This document shows, one piece after another, positions 17,810 to 26,932 of a stretch of DNA of 55,103 nucleotides. The stretch comes from Nitrospirota bacterium. Its GTDB lineage: Bacteria; Nitrospirota; 9FT-COMBO-42-15; HDB-SIOI813. The position numbers and the translations under genes are program-made. A model generated the notes under the pieces. The model was not told the DNA's origin. It saw nothing but the letters and a program-made list of their open reading frames with translations, and made no database searches. Within the stretch, counting starts at the first letter, position 1. The number at the start of each line of letters is the position of its first letter. The stretch spans positions 1 through 55,103 of the forward strand of contig JADLDG010000091.1 of NCBI GenBank assembly GCA_020846775.1, given 5' to 3'.

Positions 17810-19240
17810 CTATGCCGCAATTTTTTCGGCCCTGACTTCCAGTACCTTTTCCGTTGCCTGCGTCACCCCGAATCTTTCATCCATCCTGTATCCGGCAACC
17901 CACATGATACCTTCGGGTGAAGTAAGTATCGGTATCCTCTCTTTGTCTTTTCGGGATATTTTTAAATCAATAAAATATTCTTTTATCTTTTTTCTCTTTC
18001 CCCCCATTCCCTGCGGGCAAAAGAAATCACCTTCTCTGCGGTTTCTGACAATCAAGGGTTCCGTAAATTTATTAATATCAAAATATGCAGTATCTCTGCC
18101 GGTCTCTGCCTTATCCTGCGTACCTCTCTTCGGAAAAAGAGACGATCGTATTGTAGTGTTAATTTTTATACCGGCCTCATGCACTATAGTATCTCCGGGA
18201 ATTCTTACTGTTAAAGCATATTGTGGAGTTGATATAACCGATGACTGTAAATATATGCTGAATAAATCTCCTCTTCTCTCAGCCACTACTCCGGCAGGTA
18301 AATTAATTTCCCCCGACCTGTTATGATACAACAGTGAAAGGGCCTCTTCAACATGCTGAAAGGATAATGCAATACCCTCTGACCCCTTAAGAAATTCTAC
18401 GGCACATCTCACCAATCTTCTTTTTACCGGTTTTTCACAAGCGTTAAACCTCTTGACATCAAACTGTATAATACCATCTGCCTGATTTTTTACTACATCC
18501 CGGAACATTGTCTTAACATAATTCTCAAGAAATATGTCCTCATCCCTTAATACATTTAAACTCCTTATGATTGTATTCATGATATTAGGATTATATTCCT
18601 TTGCAAGATAAGGTATGAGTTCCAAGCGGATCTTGTTTCTAAGATAAACCGGGCTCAGGTTAGAGGAGTCAATCCTGCAACGTATATTATAAGAGGATAG
18701 GTACTCACTGATCTCTTTCCGAAGGACCCCGATAAGGGGCCTTATGATCATCCCCCTGACAGGCGGGATACCGGAAAGACCATGAGACCCTGAGCCCCTG
18801 AGGAGCCTCATGAGGAATGTCTCAGCCTGGTCATCCGCAGTATGACCAAGGGCTATCCTGTCTGCCCCGGTCTTATCAGATGCGGAACTGAGGAATCTGT
18901 AACGCACCTCTCGTGCAGCCTCCTGTTTTGATATACGCTCTGCCCTGGCATAGGCAGGGATATCCGAATATTCTGCAATAACCGGTATGCCAAGCGAATC
19001 TCCCATATCCTGAACAAACCTGGCATCGTCCTCCGCCTCTTCACCCCGGAATCCATGATTCAGATGAGCAATATTAAGGGAGAGGTTATTTTCATCCTGT
19101 AATTCCTTTAATACATGGAGGAGACAGACCGAGTCAGGACCTGAGGAGACGGCTACAAGCACGTTATCGCCGTATTCAAGCATTTTGAAGTGCTTAATCG
19201 TTTCCCGGACTTTTTTTATCAGGGCATTCTCATTGCTCAT
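17810..19240 (-). CDS. tilS: tRNA(Ile)-lysidine synthase
   Basis: A 476-residue enzyme that converts C34 of the AUA-reading tRNA-Ile to lysidine. The N-terminal PP-loop ATP pyrophosphatase domain has VAVSSGPDSVCLLH, in which the usual SGG is SSG. LNIAHLNHGFRGEEAEDD and ALGHTADDQAETFLMRLLRG follow. The C-terminal substrate-binding domain has FCPQGMGGKRKKIKEYFID. The start codon overlaps the ribF stop (ATGA), so the genes are translationally coupled. Its first codons (MSNE) come from a family E repeat. Confidence 0.93.
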   Translation of the reverse strand: MSNENALIKKVRETIKHFKMLEYGDNVLVAVSSGPDSVCLLHVLKELQDENNLSLNIAHLNHGFRGEEAEDDARFVQDMGDSLGIPVIAEYSDIPAYARAERISKQEAAREVRYRFLSSASDKTGADRIALGHTADDQAETFLMRLLRGSGSHGLSGIPPVRGMIIRPLIGVLRKEISEYLSSYNIRCRIDSSNLSPVYLRNKIRLELIPYLAKEYNPNIMNTIIRSLNVLRDEDIFLENYVKTMFRDVVKNQADGIIQFDVKRFNACEKPVKRRLVRCAVEFLKGSEGIALSFQHVEEALSLLYHNRSGEINLPAGVVAERRGDLFSIYLQSSVISTPQYALTVRIPGDTIVHEAGIKINTTIRSSLFPKRGTQDKAETGRDTAYFDINKFTEPLIVRNRREGDFFCPQGMGGKRKKIKEYFIDLKISRKDKERIPILTSPEGIMWVAGYRMDERFGVTQATEKVLEVRAEKIAA

Positions 19241-19264
19241 TGCTTCTTCATTCTCATTGCTTCT
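19228..19264. repeat. Family E repeat, copy E3 (ribF-tilS junction)
   Basis: On the minus strand AAGAAGCAATGAGAATGAAG is followed by AAGCAATGAGCAATGAGA. It spans the ribF stop codon and the tilS start codon. It shares the GCAATGAGCAATGAG core with the copies at 9030, 23155 and 48080. Confidence 0.65.
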
Positions 19265-20184
19265 TCTATCAACACTTCCTTTGCCCTTATAACATCATCC
19301 TTTATCTGTTGTATTAACTCTTCCTCGTTATCAAATTTCTTTTCATCCCTGATTAATTTAACAAACTGAACCGTCAGGTGCTCGTGGTATAGTTCTCCGT
19401 TGAAGTCAAAGAGAAATACCTCTATGCCAATCTTTTCTCCGGCAAATGTCGGCTGATTTCCTATGTAACATGCACCGTCTAAAACAACGTGCCCCCGTAA
19501 GACCCTGACTGCATAAATTCCGTTTTTTGGAATCGCCTCATAAACAGTATAGATGTTTGCCGTAGGGTAGCCTAATACCACCCCGCGGTGATGACCAGGC
19601 ATAACTACGCCATTTATTGAATAGTCTCTCCCCAGAAGACCTGCTGCCATGTCAACCTCACCTTTAGAGAGGTGCTCCCTAATCCTTGAACTGCTGACCC
19701 TGTTCCCGCCGATTTCAACAGGGTCTACCACTTCGACTTCAAAGCCCAGCATCTTTCCCTTTTGACGCAGATAGTTAATATCCCCTGTCTGACCTTTTCC
19801 AAACCTGTAGTTTGCCCCGACAATAATGACCCTTGCACCGATCTTATTGCAGAGAATCTCCTCTGCAAATTCATCAGGAGATTTTCCGGCAAATTCAGGA
19901 GTAAACTCAATACAGATTACAACATTGATACCATACGACTGAAAAAGTTCTATCTTTTCCTGAAGGGATATTAATTGACACGGCGCCTTGTCCGGTCTTA
20001 ACACCTTTGCGGGGTGAGGCTCAAAAGTAATAACAACGCTGACGGCATTTATCTCATCGGCGCGCTTGATTACCCTTTTCAGGAGTTCCTGATGCCCAAG
20101 ATGAACCCCGTCAAAGTTTCCTATTGTCACGACCGTATTGTCGAGACCATTAGGAATAGCGGCAATACCCCTGATAATATTCAA
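19237..20184 (-). CDS. ribF: Bifunctional riboflavin kinase/FAD synthetase
   Basis: A 315-residue enzyme making FMN and FAD from riboflavin. The N-terminal adenylyltransferase domain (about 1-180) has VVTIGNFDGVHLGHQELL and VVITFEPHPAKVL, with GANYRFGKGQTGD near the middle. The C-terminal kinase domain has INGVVMPGHHRGVVLGYPTA and NGIYAVRV. No FMN riboswitch is visible: the gene starts four bases after hemB. Its 3' end overlaps tilS, and the C-terminal tail EEAMRMKKQ is encoded within a family E repeat. Confidence 0.95.
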   Translation of the reverse strand: MNIIRGIAAIPNGLDNTVVTIGNFDGVHLGHQELLKRVIKRADEINAVSVVITFEPHPAKVLRPDKAPCQLISLQEKIELFQSYGINVVICIEFTPEFAGKSPDEFAEEILCNKIGARVIIVGANYRFGKGQTGDINYLRQKGKMLGFEVEVVDPVEIGGNRVSSSRIREHLSKGEVDMAAGLLGRDYSINGVVMPGHHRGVVLGYPTANIYTVYEAIPKNGIYAVRVLRGHVVLDGACYIGNQPTFAGEKIGIEVFLFDFNGELYHEHLTVQFVKLIRDEKKFDNEEELIQQIKDDVIRAKEVLIEEAMRMKKQ

Positions 20185-20188
20185 TTAA

Positions 20189-21169
20189 TTATTTATCCTC
20201 CCGTAATACAAGCGCTGCATCTTTGGCAAAATAGGTAAGTATTATATCTGCTCCCGCACGCTTTATAGAAATTAGCGTTTCCATCATCGCACGGGACTCA
20301 TCAATCCATCCGAGCCGTCCAGCGGCTTTAACCACGGCATATTCCCCGCTGACATTGTAGGCCGCAACAGGTATATCCCACCGCTCCTTTATTCTGCATA
20401 CTATATCAAGATATGGAAGGGCTGGCTTGACCATAACTATGTCTGCCCCTTCTTCAATGTCAAGGGCGATCTCCTGCATGGCCTCCCTCGAATTTGCCGG
20501 ATCCATCTGGTACGATCTCCTGTCGCCAAACTGAGGTGTTGATTCCGCTGCATCTCGGAAAGGTCCGTAAAAGGCCGATGCGTATTTTGCGCCATAAGCC
20601 ATAACTGGAATATTCTCAAACCCTTCTTTGTCAAGGGACTGCCTGATACTTGATACCCGGCCATCCATCATGTCCGACGGGGCAACAATATCAGCGCCTG
20701 CCTTCACATGCGATACAGACTCTCTTGACAGTAGTTCCAGAGTAGGGTCATTGAGCACCCGGCCATCCTTAACAACACCGCAATGTCCGTGACTTGTGTA
20801 CTCGCACAGGCAGACATCAGTTATAACTATAAGGTCAGGTATGTTATCCTTGATTGCCCTGACCGCCTGTTGAACAATCCCGTCGTCAGCATATGCCTCT
20901 GACCCTGTCTCATCCTTGTGATCAGGTATGCCAAAGAGGATCACCGCAGGTATACCAAGTGAGTTGACCTCTTTTGCTTCGCTAATAATGTTGTCTGTGG
21001 ACAATTGAAAAACCCCGGGCATGGAATTTATCTCACGCTTAACATTGCGGCCATGAACTACAAAGAGCGGATAGATGAGATCATCAACCGAGAGCCTTGT
21101 CTCCCTGACCATCCGTCTGTGAGTCTCAGTAGCCCGCATCCTTCTGAGACGGGTCTTTGGAAATGCCAT
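20189..21169 (-). CDS. hemB: Porphobilinogen synthase (zinc type)
   Basis: A 326-residue delta-aminolevulinate dehydratase that condenses two ALA molecules to porphobilinogen. The zinc-site cysteines are C120, C122 and C130 in [13 protein letters not shown]. The two active-site lysines lie in [14 protein letters not shown] and [13 protein letters not shown]. The ATG at 21169 is chosen because GGAGGT lies about seven bases upstream; a 17-residue longer frame has no site. It is the fifth gene of the ccsA-hem run. Confidence 0.96.
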   Translation of the reverse strand: MAFPKTRLRRMRATETHRRMVRETRLSVDDLIYPLFVVHGRNVKREINSMPGVFQLSTDNIISEAKEVNSLGIPAVILFGIPDHKDETGSEAYADDGIVQQAVRAIKDNIPDLIVITDVCLCEYTSHGHCGVVKDGRVLNDPTLELLSRESVSHVKAGADIVAPSDMMDGRVSSIRQSLDKEGFENIPVMAYGAKYASAFYGPFRDAAESTPQFGDRRSYQMDPANSREAMQEIALDIEEGADIVMVKPALPYLDIVCRIKERWDIPVAAYNVSGEYAVVKAAGRLGWIDESRAMMETLISIKRAGADIILTYFAKDAALVLREDK

Positions 21170-21215
21170 GTAATTACCTCCGTTATCCCAGGGTAGTCCT
21201 AATATACTTCCCTCT

Positions 21216-21243
21216 GTCATCCTGTACTTGTTTCAGGGTCTCA
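21216..21243. repeat. Family D repeat, copy D1
   Basis: GTCATCCTGTACTTGTTTCA followed by GGGTCTCA. It resembles a common dispersed bacterial repeat with the pattern TCATTCTGAACTTGTTTCAG. It lies between hemD and hemB and its right end forms the hemD stop codon (TGA on the minus strand). A second copy lies in the 5' part of mfd at 46742-46769. Confidence 0.6.
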
Positions 21244-22020
21244 AAACTTAGCATAATGCCTTGCAATCGCCCCTGCCAGATCAGCCACTGTATATCTGTC
21301 CGGAATAATATCAACATTCAGGCCGTACTTTCTTACAGTATCTGAGGTTACGGGGCTTATGCACGCAATTTTGACTCCTGTCAGGAGCGATTTATAGTGA
21401 TCCAGGCCTATAATCTCAAGAAAGTTTTTTACACACGAGCTGCTGGTAAATGTAACTACATCTATTTCCCTGTCTCTTAACATAGTCTTTAATCTCAGTG
21501 CATCAGTATCAGGGCGTACTGCCTTGTAAACAGGGATAACGTCTACATGCATCCCCATTCTGATAAGTTCTTTAGGCAAGATATCCCTGCCCACCTGTGC
21601 CCTTGGTAAAAGTACATTTTTTCCCGGGCTTCCCATCTCTATAAATCCATCAGCCACTGCCTCCGCACGAAACTCTTCAGGTATGAAATCTACCTCAAGC
21701 CCGTGTGATTCAACCACCTCTGCAGTTTTAAGACCAATAGCACAAATCATTATGTCATTTAGTGTTTCACTTAAATCTTTTTTAAGTGCAATCAATCTAT
21801 CCGTAAAGGAGATGACACCATTTACACTCGTGAATATAATCCAATCGTATGTCTTAATCTTTTCTATTGCCCTGTCAGCAGCATCCCAGCTATCAGGCGG
21901 GGCAATTGCTATCACCGGGAACCTGACAGTCTCAGCGCCAAGAGATGAGAGCATTACAGCAAACTCCTCCTGCTGATCTGACGGCCTTGTAATGACTATT
22001 TTTCTTCCTGTTAATTGCAT
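21241..22020 (-). CDS. hemD: Uroporphyrinogen-III synthase
   Basis: A 259-residue two-domain enzyme that cyclises hydroxymethylbilane with D-ring inversion. It starts LTGRKIVITRPSDQQEEFA and has DWIIFTSVNGVISFTDRL and VVTFTSSSCVKNFLEIIG, the two half-domain signatures typical of HemD. The sequence is poorly conserved as a family, but its position between hemC and hemB confirms the assignment. The start has GGTGAT about six bases before the ATG. Confidence 0.92.
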   Translation of the reverse strand: MQLTGRKIVITRPSDQQEEFAVMLSSLGAETVRFPVIAIAPPDSWDAADRAIEKIKTYDWIIFTSVNGVISFTDRLIALKKDLSETLNDIMICAIGLKTAEVVESHGLEVDFIPEEFRAEAVADGFIEMGSPGKNVLLPRAQVGRDILPKELIRMGMHVDVIPVYKAVRPDTDALRLKTMLRDREIDVVTFTSSSCVKNFLEIIGLDHYKSLLTGVKIACISPVTSDTVRKYGLNVDIIPDRYTVADLAGAIARHYAKF

Positions 22021-22062
22021 ATTACATCACCCAATAATCCTTCTATCGCCGATTTTTCAACG

Positions 22063-22986
22063 TCAACTATACACTTCCCGCAGGATTTCCTCACCCCCCT
22101 GCAGCAGGAGGCTTTCTGCAAGGACTGTCCCGGCGTCTTCGGGATTATCCGTCGTCCCTGACATCTTCTCCCTTACCATCCGCCGCCCATCAACAGAGGC
22201 AACGAACCCTTCGATCATAATAGTATCATTACCACTTATAATAGAATATGCACCAATAGGAACCTGGCATCCACCCTCAAGACGCTTCAGGAAGGCCCTC
22301 TCAGCCCGAACGCAAATGTTTGTTTCCCGGTGATCAAGCGGGCTTATGATTTCCTTAATTCTATTGTCTGCTTCCCTGTGCTCTATACATAATGCTCCCT
22401 GTCCAATCGCAGGCAGGCTGATCGTTTCCGGTAAATATTCCGTAATCCTGTCTGCCCATCCCATCCTGCGAATACCTGCAGCAGCGAGGATAATTGCATC
22501 GAATTCTCCGGCCTCAAGCTTTTTTATCCTTGTATCAATATTCCCTCGAAGCGGGTGAATTATAATATCAGGCCTCTGATGAAGCAGCTGTGAGATCCTT
22601 CTCAGACTGCTTGTACCAATACGGGCTCCCTTCTTAAGATGTAAAAATCCACTCTCATCCCTTGACAACAGGGCGTCCCGCGGGTCCTCACGTTCAGGGA
22701 TAACTCCAATACAAAGCCCCTCAGGAAGTATCGCAGGGACATCCTTCATGCTGTGAACTGCAATGTCTATCTCATTGCGAAACAGGGCATCCTCGATTTC
22801 TTTAATAAACAGACCCTTGCCTCCAATCTTTGCAAGCGGGACATCAAGTATCTTATCTCCTGTGGTTTTTATCGTTTGTATTGTAATTATTATTCCGGCA
22901 TGCAGCGCCTCAAGCCTTGCTTTTATATGCTCTGCCTGCCATACCGCAAGTCTGCTTCCCCTGCTGCCTATCCTGATTTCTTTCAT
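22063..22986 (-). CDS. hemC: Hydroxymethylbilane synthase (porphobilinogen deaminase)
   Basis: A 307-residue enzyme that polymerises four porphobilinogens. The dipyrromethane cofactor cysteine is C240 in LEGGCQVPIGAYS. IRIGSRGSRLAVWQAEHIK, AVHSMKDVP, RGNIDTRIKKL and AIGQGALCIEHR are all present. The ATG at 22986 lies 12 bases from the end of a family A repeat, whose AAAGG flank may serve as a distant ribosome site. It follows hemA in the same run. Confidence 0.96.
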   Translation of the reverse strand: MKEIRIGSRGSRLAVWQAEHIKARLEALHAGIIITIQTIKTTGDKILDVPLAKIGGKGLFIKEIEDALFRNEIDIAVHSMKDVPAILPEGLCIGVIPEREDPRDALLSRDESGFLHLKKGARIGTSSLRRISQLLHQRPDIIIHPLRGNIDTRIKKLEAGEFDAIILAAAGIRRMGWADRITEYLPETISLPAIGQGALCIEHREADNRIKEIISPLDHRETNICVRAERAFLKRLEGGCQVPIGAYSIISGNDTIMIEGFVASVDGRRMVREKMSGTTDNPEDAGTVLAESLLLQGGEEILREVYS

Positions 22987-22998
22987 TCAAAAACAACC

Positions 22999-23104
22999 TT
23001 TCAAATCCCCCCTGACCCCCCTTTTCTAAAGGGGGGAATCTGATTTCCCCTTTGAAAAGGGGGGCTTCATTTCCCCCTTTGAAAAAGGGGGATTAAGGGG
23101 GATT
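22999..23104 (-). repeat. Family A palindromic repeat, copy A3 (extended)
   Basis: Read on the minus strand, the copy has the outer AATCCCCC arm, three inner C-run/G-run hairpins instead of two, and the closing GTCAGGGGGGATTTGAAAGG. It fills the space between hemA and hemC, with its G-rich end 12 bases before the hemC start codon. The extra hairpin probably arose by internal duplication. Confidence 0.8.
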
Positions 23105-23154
23105 ATTTTCATGCGCCTTTGCGAGCCCGCACTAACGTTTATTCACCATCATTT

Positions 23155-23185
23155 CTCATTGCTCATTGCTTTCCACTCATTGCTT
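23155..23185. repeat. Family E repeat, copy E2
   Basis: An exact reverse complement of the 31-base copy E1 at 9030-9060, located just after the hemA stop on the minus strand. Identity over 31 bases at about 14 kb distance indicates a mobile or recombining repeat rather than chance. Confidence 0.75.
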
Positions 23186-23186
23186 T

Positions 23187-24491
23187 TTATACTCCGTCAT
23201 CCTCTCCGTTCTCCTCAGCCACCCTGACCTCAAGGTTAAATATCTTTTTTATCGTCTCTGCATACAAAAGGCCATTGCTCGAATCAGCTTCTGATTTAAG
23301 TGTTACAAGCGGACCATGCAGTATCTTACTAACAATCATATTCGTAAGACCGTCAACAGCTGCTATCTCTTCCGGAGTGAGTGTACGAAGTCTGTCTGAG
23401 ACCCTTTCCATCTCCCTTTTCCGTATCTCCTCAACCTTATCTCTGAGGGCAACGATGGTAGGCACAACCTCAAGGGATTTAAACCACTTTGTGAAGGTCT
23501 TAACCTCTTCCACAATTATTTGTTCCCCTTTATCTGCCTCATCTTTTCGCGTCCTGCGATTTGCCTCAACTACCGCCTGCAGATCATCAATGTCATATAG
23601 AAATACATTATCAATCTTATTGATAGCCGGGTCAATATTTCTCGGGACGGATATATCTATAAGAAATATAGGACTGTTTTTCCTCTTATGAATAATATCC
23701 TGCATATGCTCAGCCCTGATAACATAATCCGGGGCGCCTGTTGAACATATTACAACATCTGATTTGCTCATTTCCTCTAAAAAATATTCAAACCTTACAG
23801 CCCTGCCTTTATATGTCTGTGCAAGAGTAAGCGCCCTGTCATAGTTTCTCGTTGAGACCACTATCTCTCTGATGCCGCTGCTGACAAGATAATTTGCTGC
23901 AAGCTCACCCATCTCACCTGCGCCGACCAGCATCCCCCTCTTATCCCTTAAACTACTGTATATCTTTTTGGCAAGCTCAACTGCGGCAAAGCTTATAGAC
24001 ACTGCATTTTCAGCTATCTTAGTCTCAGTCCGTACCCGTTTTGCCACAGATATGGACTTTTTAAACAGCTTATTTATGATCGCACCGGTCGTCTTGTTAA
24101 GAAGCGCCGTATCAAAGGCATCTTTTACCTGTCCAAGGATCTGCGGCTCCCCCACTACCATGGAATCAAGGCTTGAAGCAACCCTGAAGAGGTGTTTTAT
24201 GGCCGCCTCATTTTTATTAATATAGAGGTGTTGTGAGATGGATTCCAGAGGCAGGGCCGTCTGATATGAGTGCAGAAAATCCTTGATCCGCGCGATACCG
24301 ATCTCAGACTTGTCAACTATAGCATAAATCTCTACACGGTTGCATGTGGAAAGAATAAGACATTCACTGATATTTTCATATTCCCTGAGCCGTTTGATCC
24401 CATCTGACAGCATCTGACCTGAAAATGACAGTTTCTCCCTGACTTCAACCGGGGCCGTATTATGACTAAGTCCAACTAATATGATGTCCAT
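23187..24491 (-). CDS. hemA: Glutamyl-tRNA reductase
   Basis: A 434-residue first enzyme of the C5 pathway to 5-aminolevulinate. The catalytic cysteine is C50 in LSTCNRVEIYA, and GLSHNTAPVEVREKLSF precedes it. The NADPH domain has MLVGAGEMGELAANYL and CSTGAPDYVI. A C-terminal dimerisation helix follows. The complement (hemL, hemE, hemN) is not in the window. It follows ccsA by 20 bases. Confidence 0.96.
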   Translation of the reverse strand: MDIILVGLSHNTAPVEVREKLSFSGQMLSDGIKRLREYENISECLILSTCNRVEIYAIVDKSEIGIARIKDFLHSYQTALPLESISQHLYINKNEAAIKHLFRVASSLDSMVVGEPQILGQVKDAFDTALLNKTTGAIINKLFKKSISVAKRVRTETKIAENAVSISFAAVELAKKIYSSLRDKRGMLVGAGEMGELAANYLVSSGIREIVVSTRNYDRALTLAQTYKGRAVRFEYFLEEMSKSDVVICSTGAPDYVIRAEHMQDIIHKRKNSPIFLIDISVPRNIDPAINKIDNVFLYDIDDLQAVVEANRRTRKDEADKGEQIIVEEVKTFTKWFKSLEVVPTIVALRDKVEEIRKREMERVSDRLRTLTPEEIAAVDGLTNMIVSKILHGPLVTLKSEADSSNGLLYAETIKKIFNLEVRVAEENGEDDGV

Positions 24492-24511
24492 AACAATTTA
24501 ATGCACACCCT

Positions 24512-25330
24512 TTATAAGAAGGCGTGCCTCCCCTGAAGGAGAAAGTTTACCCCTGCAAAGGTAAAGATCACACCGGCAAACCCTATTATTGCCAGATAGG
24601 CCGCCTTTCTGCCGCGCCATCCAACTGTAATCCTTCCATGAAGCATCGCAGCATAAAAAAGCCATATTATCAAAGACCATGTCTGTTTGGGGTCCCAGTT
24701 CCAGTAGGTACCCCAGGCATATTCAGCCCAAATCGAGCCTGTGATAATGCCGATGGTAAGGAGAGGAAAACCGAAGGATATGGCTCGATAATTAAGGTTA
24801 TCCAGCATATCAAGGGCAGGGAGTTTAAAATAGAGGTTATTAAACCTCTTTGATTTAAGAAACCAATCCTGTAAAAGGTACATTACACCGGCAAGAAATG
24901 CCACAGAAAACGCCGCAGCGCCCATTATTGCGAGGATGGTATGAATGCCAAGCCAGGCACTCTGCAACTGAGGATCGAGCATCTTTATCTTCATGGGAAG
25001 CGTGGCAGAAGAGATAAGTGATATAAAAGTTACAGGGAGAACGAATGAGCCGAGGACATAGATCCTGTACTTGTACTCTATTAGAAGAAAGGCAAGGACA
25101 AGCGCCCATGAGAAGAAGGCCATAGCCTCATGCAGGTTTGTTATAGGTATATAAGCTGCTTCTGCTGTCCGAATTATAAGTGCGATTGTATGGACAAGAA
25201 AGCCCAGGCCTGTCAGGGCAAAAGATAAGCGTGGCGGCCTTGTCTTCCTGCTGTAAAGAAAGTAGAGAAATGATGCCATTCCAAGGAAATATAAACCGAG
25301 GGCTGCTTTAAAAAAAAAGATGTTCACCAT
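24512..25330 (-). CDS. ccsA: Cytochrome c assembly protein CcsA (HemX-like)
   Basis: A 272-residue membrane protein with about eight transmembrane segments. It carries the heme-handling tryptophan-rich motif WGTYWNWDPKQTWSLI. Conserved histidines include FLVHTIALI, NLHEAMAF, LGIHTILAIM and MLHGRITV. It probably handles heme for system II cytochrome c maturation; members at this position beside hemA are often called HemX. The start is ATG 25330, since it begins a membrane segment and lies just behind a promoter; an upstream frame extends another 34 codons without support. Confidence 0.88.
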   Translation of the reverse strand: MVNIFFFKAALGLYFLGMASFLYFLYSRKTRPPRLSFALTGLGFLVHTIALIIRTAEAAYIPITNLHEAMAFFSWALVLAFLLIEYKYRIYVLGSFVLPVTFISLISSATLPMKIKMLDPQLQSAWLGIHTILAIMGAAAFSVAFLAGVMYLLQDWFLKSKRFNNLYFKLPALDMLDNLNYRAISFGFPLLTIGIITGSIWAEYAWGTYWNWDPKQTWSLIIWLFYAAMLHGRITVGWRGRKAAYLAIIGFAGVIFTFAGVNFLLQGRHAFL

Positions 25331-25338
25331 GTTCAAGT

Positions 25339-25368
25339 AGTTTAACTTTATTGTAGAATGTGTGTCAA
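25339..25368 (-). promoter_or_regulatory. Promoter of the ccsA-hem run, -10 abutting the start codon
   Basis: On the minus strand TTGACA (25363-25368) is followed after 18 bases by TAAACT (25339-25344). The ccsA ATG begins at 25330, eight bases past the -10 box. No Shine-Dalgarno sequence is present. A nearly leaderless message is predicted. Confidence 0.5.
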
Positions 25369-25398
25369 GGATTGTAAAACAGCAGATTAAACGTAATA

Positions 25399-26514
25399 AT
25401 GAATAAGAAAGAACTCCATACCCTTGCTGCAAATGTGGCCAGGCTCTCGAATCTCCTTACGAGAGAACGTGAAATACTTCCGCTCCCCTATCTGGAGGAT
25501 AAAGGCCTGCGGGATGCATATATCCTCTATTACGTCCCGGCAAACATGTATAAAGTTCATATCCCCCTCAAGGAACTGTCCCTTCATCCGTCAGGGATAT
25601 TTCGGAAAAACACATTACGAATCCTCGATCTCGGTTCAGGTCCCGGAACAGTTATCCTCGGTGTCATGGACTTCTTCTCTTCTAAAGCAGACAAACCATC
25701 CCTTGAGTTCACAGCAGTTGACTCGGTTGAAGAAAATCTGAGGGATGCTGAGAGGTTATTCAGAACTTTCAAGGAACAAACCCTGGTAGACGCCAGTCTA
25801 TTGGCCATAAGATCAGAGATCGGGAGGACAAAGGCCCTTCCGGAGGGCCCTTTTGATATGATCATCCTATCCAATGTACTGAGCGAGATATTTCTTCCGG
25901 ATCATGATAGGATTGCATATAGGGGGAGGATCAATTTTCGGATCAACCTGTTAATATCTCTGATAAGGAGGAACCTTGCCAGTAACGGGAGCTGCATCAT
26001 CATCGAGCCTGCCCTCAGGGAAACGTCACGGGAACTGCTGGAAGTCAGAGACGGCCTTATCAGAGAAGGTCTTCATGTCTACTCCCCATGCCTTTTGAGC
26101 GATCCGTGCGCTGCCCTCACCAATCCTAAAGACTGGTGCCATGAAGACATACCCTGGGAACCACCGGCGACCATACGGGAAATAGACAAGTTGACTGGCT
26201 TAAAAAAAGACTCACTCAAGTTCTCCTATCTCATTATCAGAAATGACACCCTCTCCATCGGCGACATCTGCGGTACCAACTCCTACAGGGTTGTAAGCGA
26301 AGCGCTGATATCAAAAGGAAAGGTCGAGTATTATCTTTGCGGCTCAGGCGTCAGACGGCTTACTGTAAGACTGGACAAGGATAAAAGCAATGAAAATGAA
26401 CCATTTTCAGGCCTGAAACGGGGCAACACCGTTTGGTTCAAGTACCTGATTGATGAAGGAAAAAGACTGAAGGTGGTGAAGGAAACAACAGTCCTCACCA
26501 ACCCCTCTCTCTGA
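25399..26514 (+). CDS. Rsm22-family methyltransferase-like protein
   Basis: A 371-residue protein of the Rsm22 family (mitochondrial-ribosome-associated relatives include METTL17). The SAM-binding motif is RILDLGSGPGTVILGVMDFF (about 73-92). The typical cysteine cluster YSPCLLSDPCAALTNPKDWC includes three of the cysteines expected to bind an iron-sulfur cluster in this family. LKFSYLIIRND and a C-terminal OB-like part follow. The substrate in bacteria is unknown. The C-terminus (LTNPSL) is encoded in a family B-like repeat. It is divergent from ccsA and has no obvious ribosome-binding site. Confidence 0.82.
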   Translation: MNKKELHTLAANVARLSNLLTREREILPLPYLEDKGLRDAYILYYVPANMYKVHIPLKELSLHPSGIFRKNTLRILDLGSGPGTVILGVMDFFSSKADKPSLEFTAVDSVEENLRDAERLFRTFKEQTLVDASLLAIRSEIGRTKALPEGPFDMIILSNVLSEIFLPDHDRIAYRGRINFRINLLISLIRRNLASNGSCIIIEPALRETSRELLEVRDGLIREGLHVYSPCLLSDPCAALTNPKDWCHEDIPWEPPATIREIDKLTGLKKDSLKFSYLIIRNDTLSIGDICGTNSYRVVSEALISKGKVEYYLCGSGVRRLTVRLDKDKSNENEPFSGLKRGNTVWFKYLIDEGKRLKVVKETTVLTNPSL

Positions 26515-26525
26515 GAGGAGAGGAA
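26493..26525. repeat. Family B-like repeat, copy B3
   Basis: CCTCACCAACCCCTCTCTCT followed by GAGAGGAGAGGA, a palindrome around CTCTCTGAGAG. It resembles the B copies in lptE and mfd in its purine/pyrimidine design, though the core differs. It supplies the last codons and stop codon of the Rsm22-family gene. Confidence 0.55.
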
Positions 26526-26570
26526 TTGATGAGGGAGACTCTCTTACTGTAAAATAGTGACCTTAAGCAT

Positions 26571-26873
26571 TTACCTGCTTTTTTTAGGCTTTGATAGAAC
26601 AGGCGACTTTTTGGGAGCCAGTCTCGCCTGAAGTCCTTCCTTTTCCTTCTGAAGGATTGTAATCTCTTTCTCTGACTGTGTAAACTTTTGATTAAGAGAT
26701 TCATTTTCAACTTTTAACTGATTGAGCTGATCAGAGAGTGTTGTCTTTTCCTGATTCGCCTTCTCCAGCTCCCTTACGATCTTTTCATGCTCAGACTTCG
26801 GCACCCCGCACCCAGCCGTAGACATGGTCAACACTCCAGTCATTAACATCGCCATTAAAATCCTGCGCCACAT
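26571..26873 (-). CDS. Small coiled-coil lipoprotein
   Basis: A 100-residue lipoprotein. The signal peptide ends with STAGC, giving lipidation at C22. The mature part is almost entirely heptad-rich coiled coil (about residues 28-85: KIVRELEKANQEKTTLSDQL onwards), then a basic proline- and lysine-rich tail. Coiled-coil lipoproteins of this kind can form envelope spacers, but no specific function can be assigned. ATG 26873 is chosen because AAAGGA lies about five bases upstream. It precedes the histidine kinase gene region on the same strand. Confidence 0.7.
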   Translation of the reverse strand: MWRRILMAMLMTGVLTMSTAGCGVPKSEHEKIVRELEKANQEKTTLSDQLNQLKVENESLNQKFTQSEKEITILQKEKEGLQARLAPKKSPVLSKPKKSR

Positions 26874-26932
26874 AATCATCCTTTCTGAAGCTGCCATGCC
26901 CACTTCTGTTGGATGCGGATTGAAGCTAACCG

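Noticed and set aside
20185-20188. FMN riboswitch before ribF
   Set aside because: Only four bases separate hemB and ribF.
23119-23691. A 190-codon open frame on the plus strand
   Set aside because: It is antisense to hemA, whose motifs are complete; the translated sequence is serine-rich as expected for an antisense frame.
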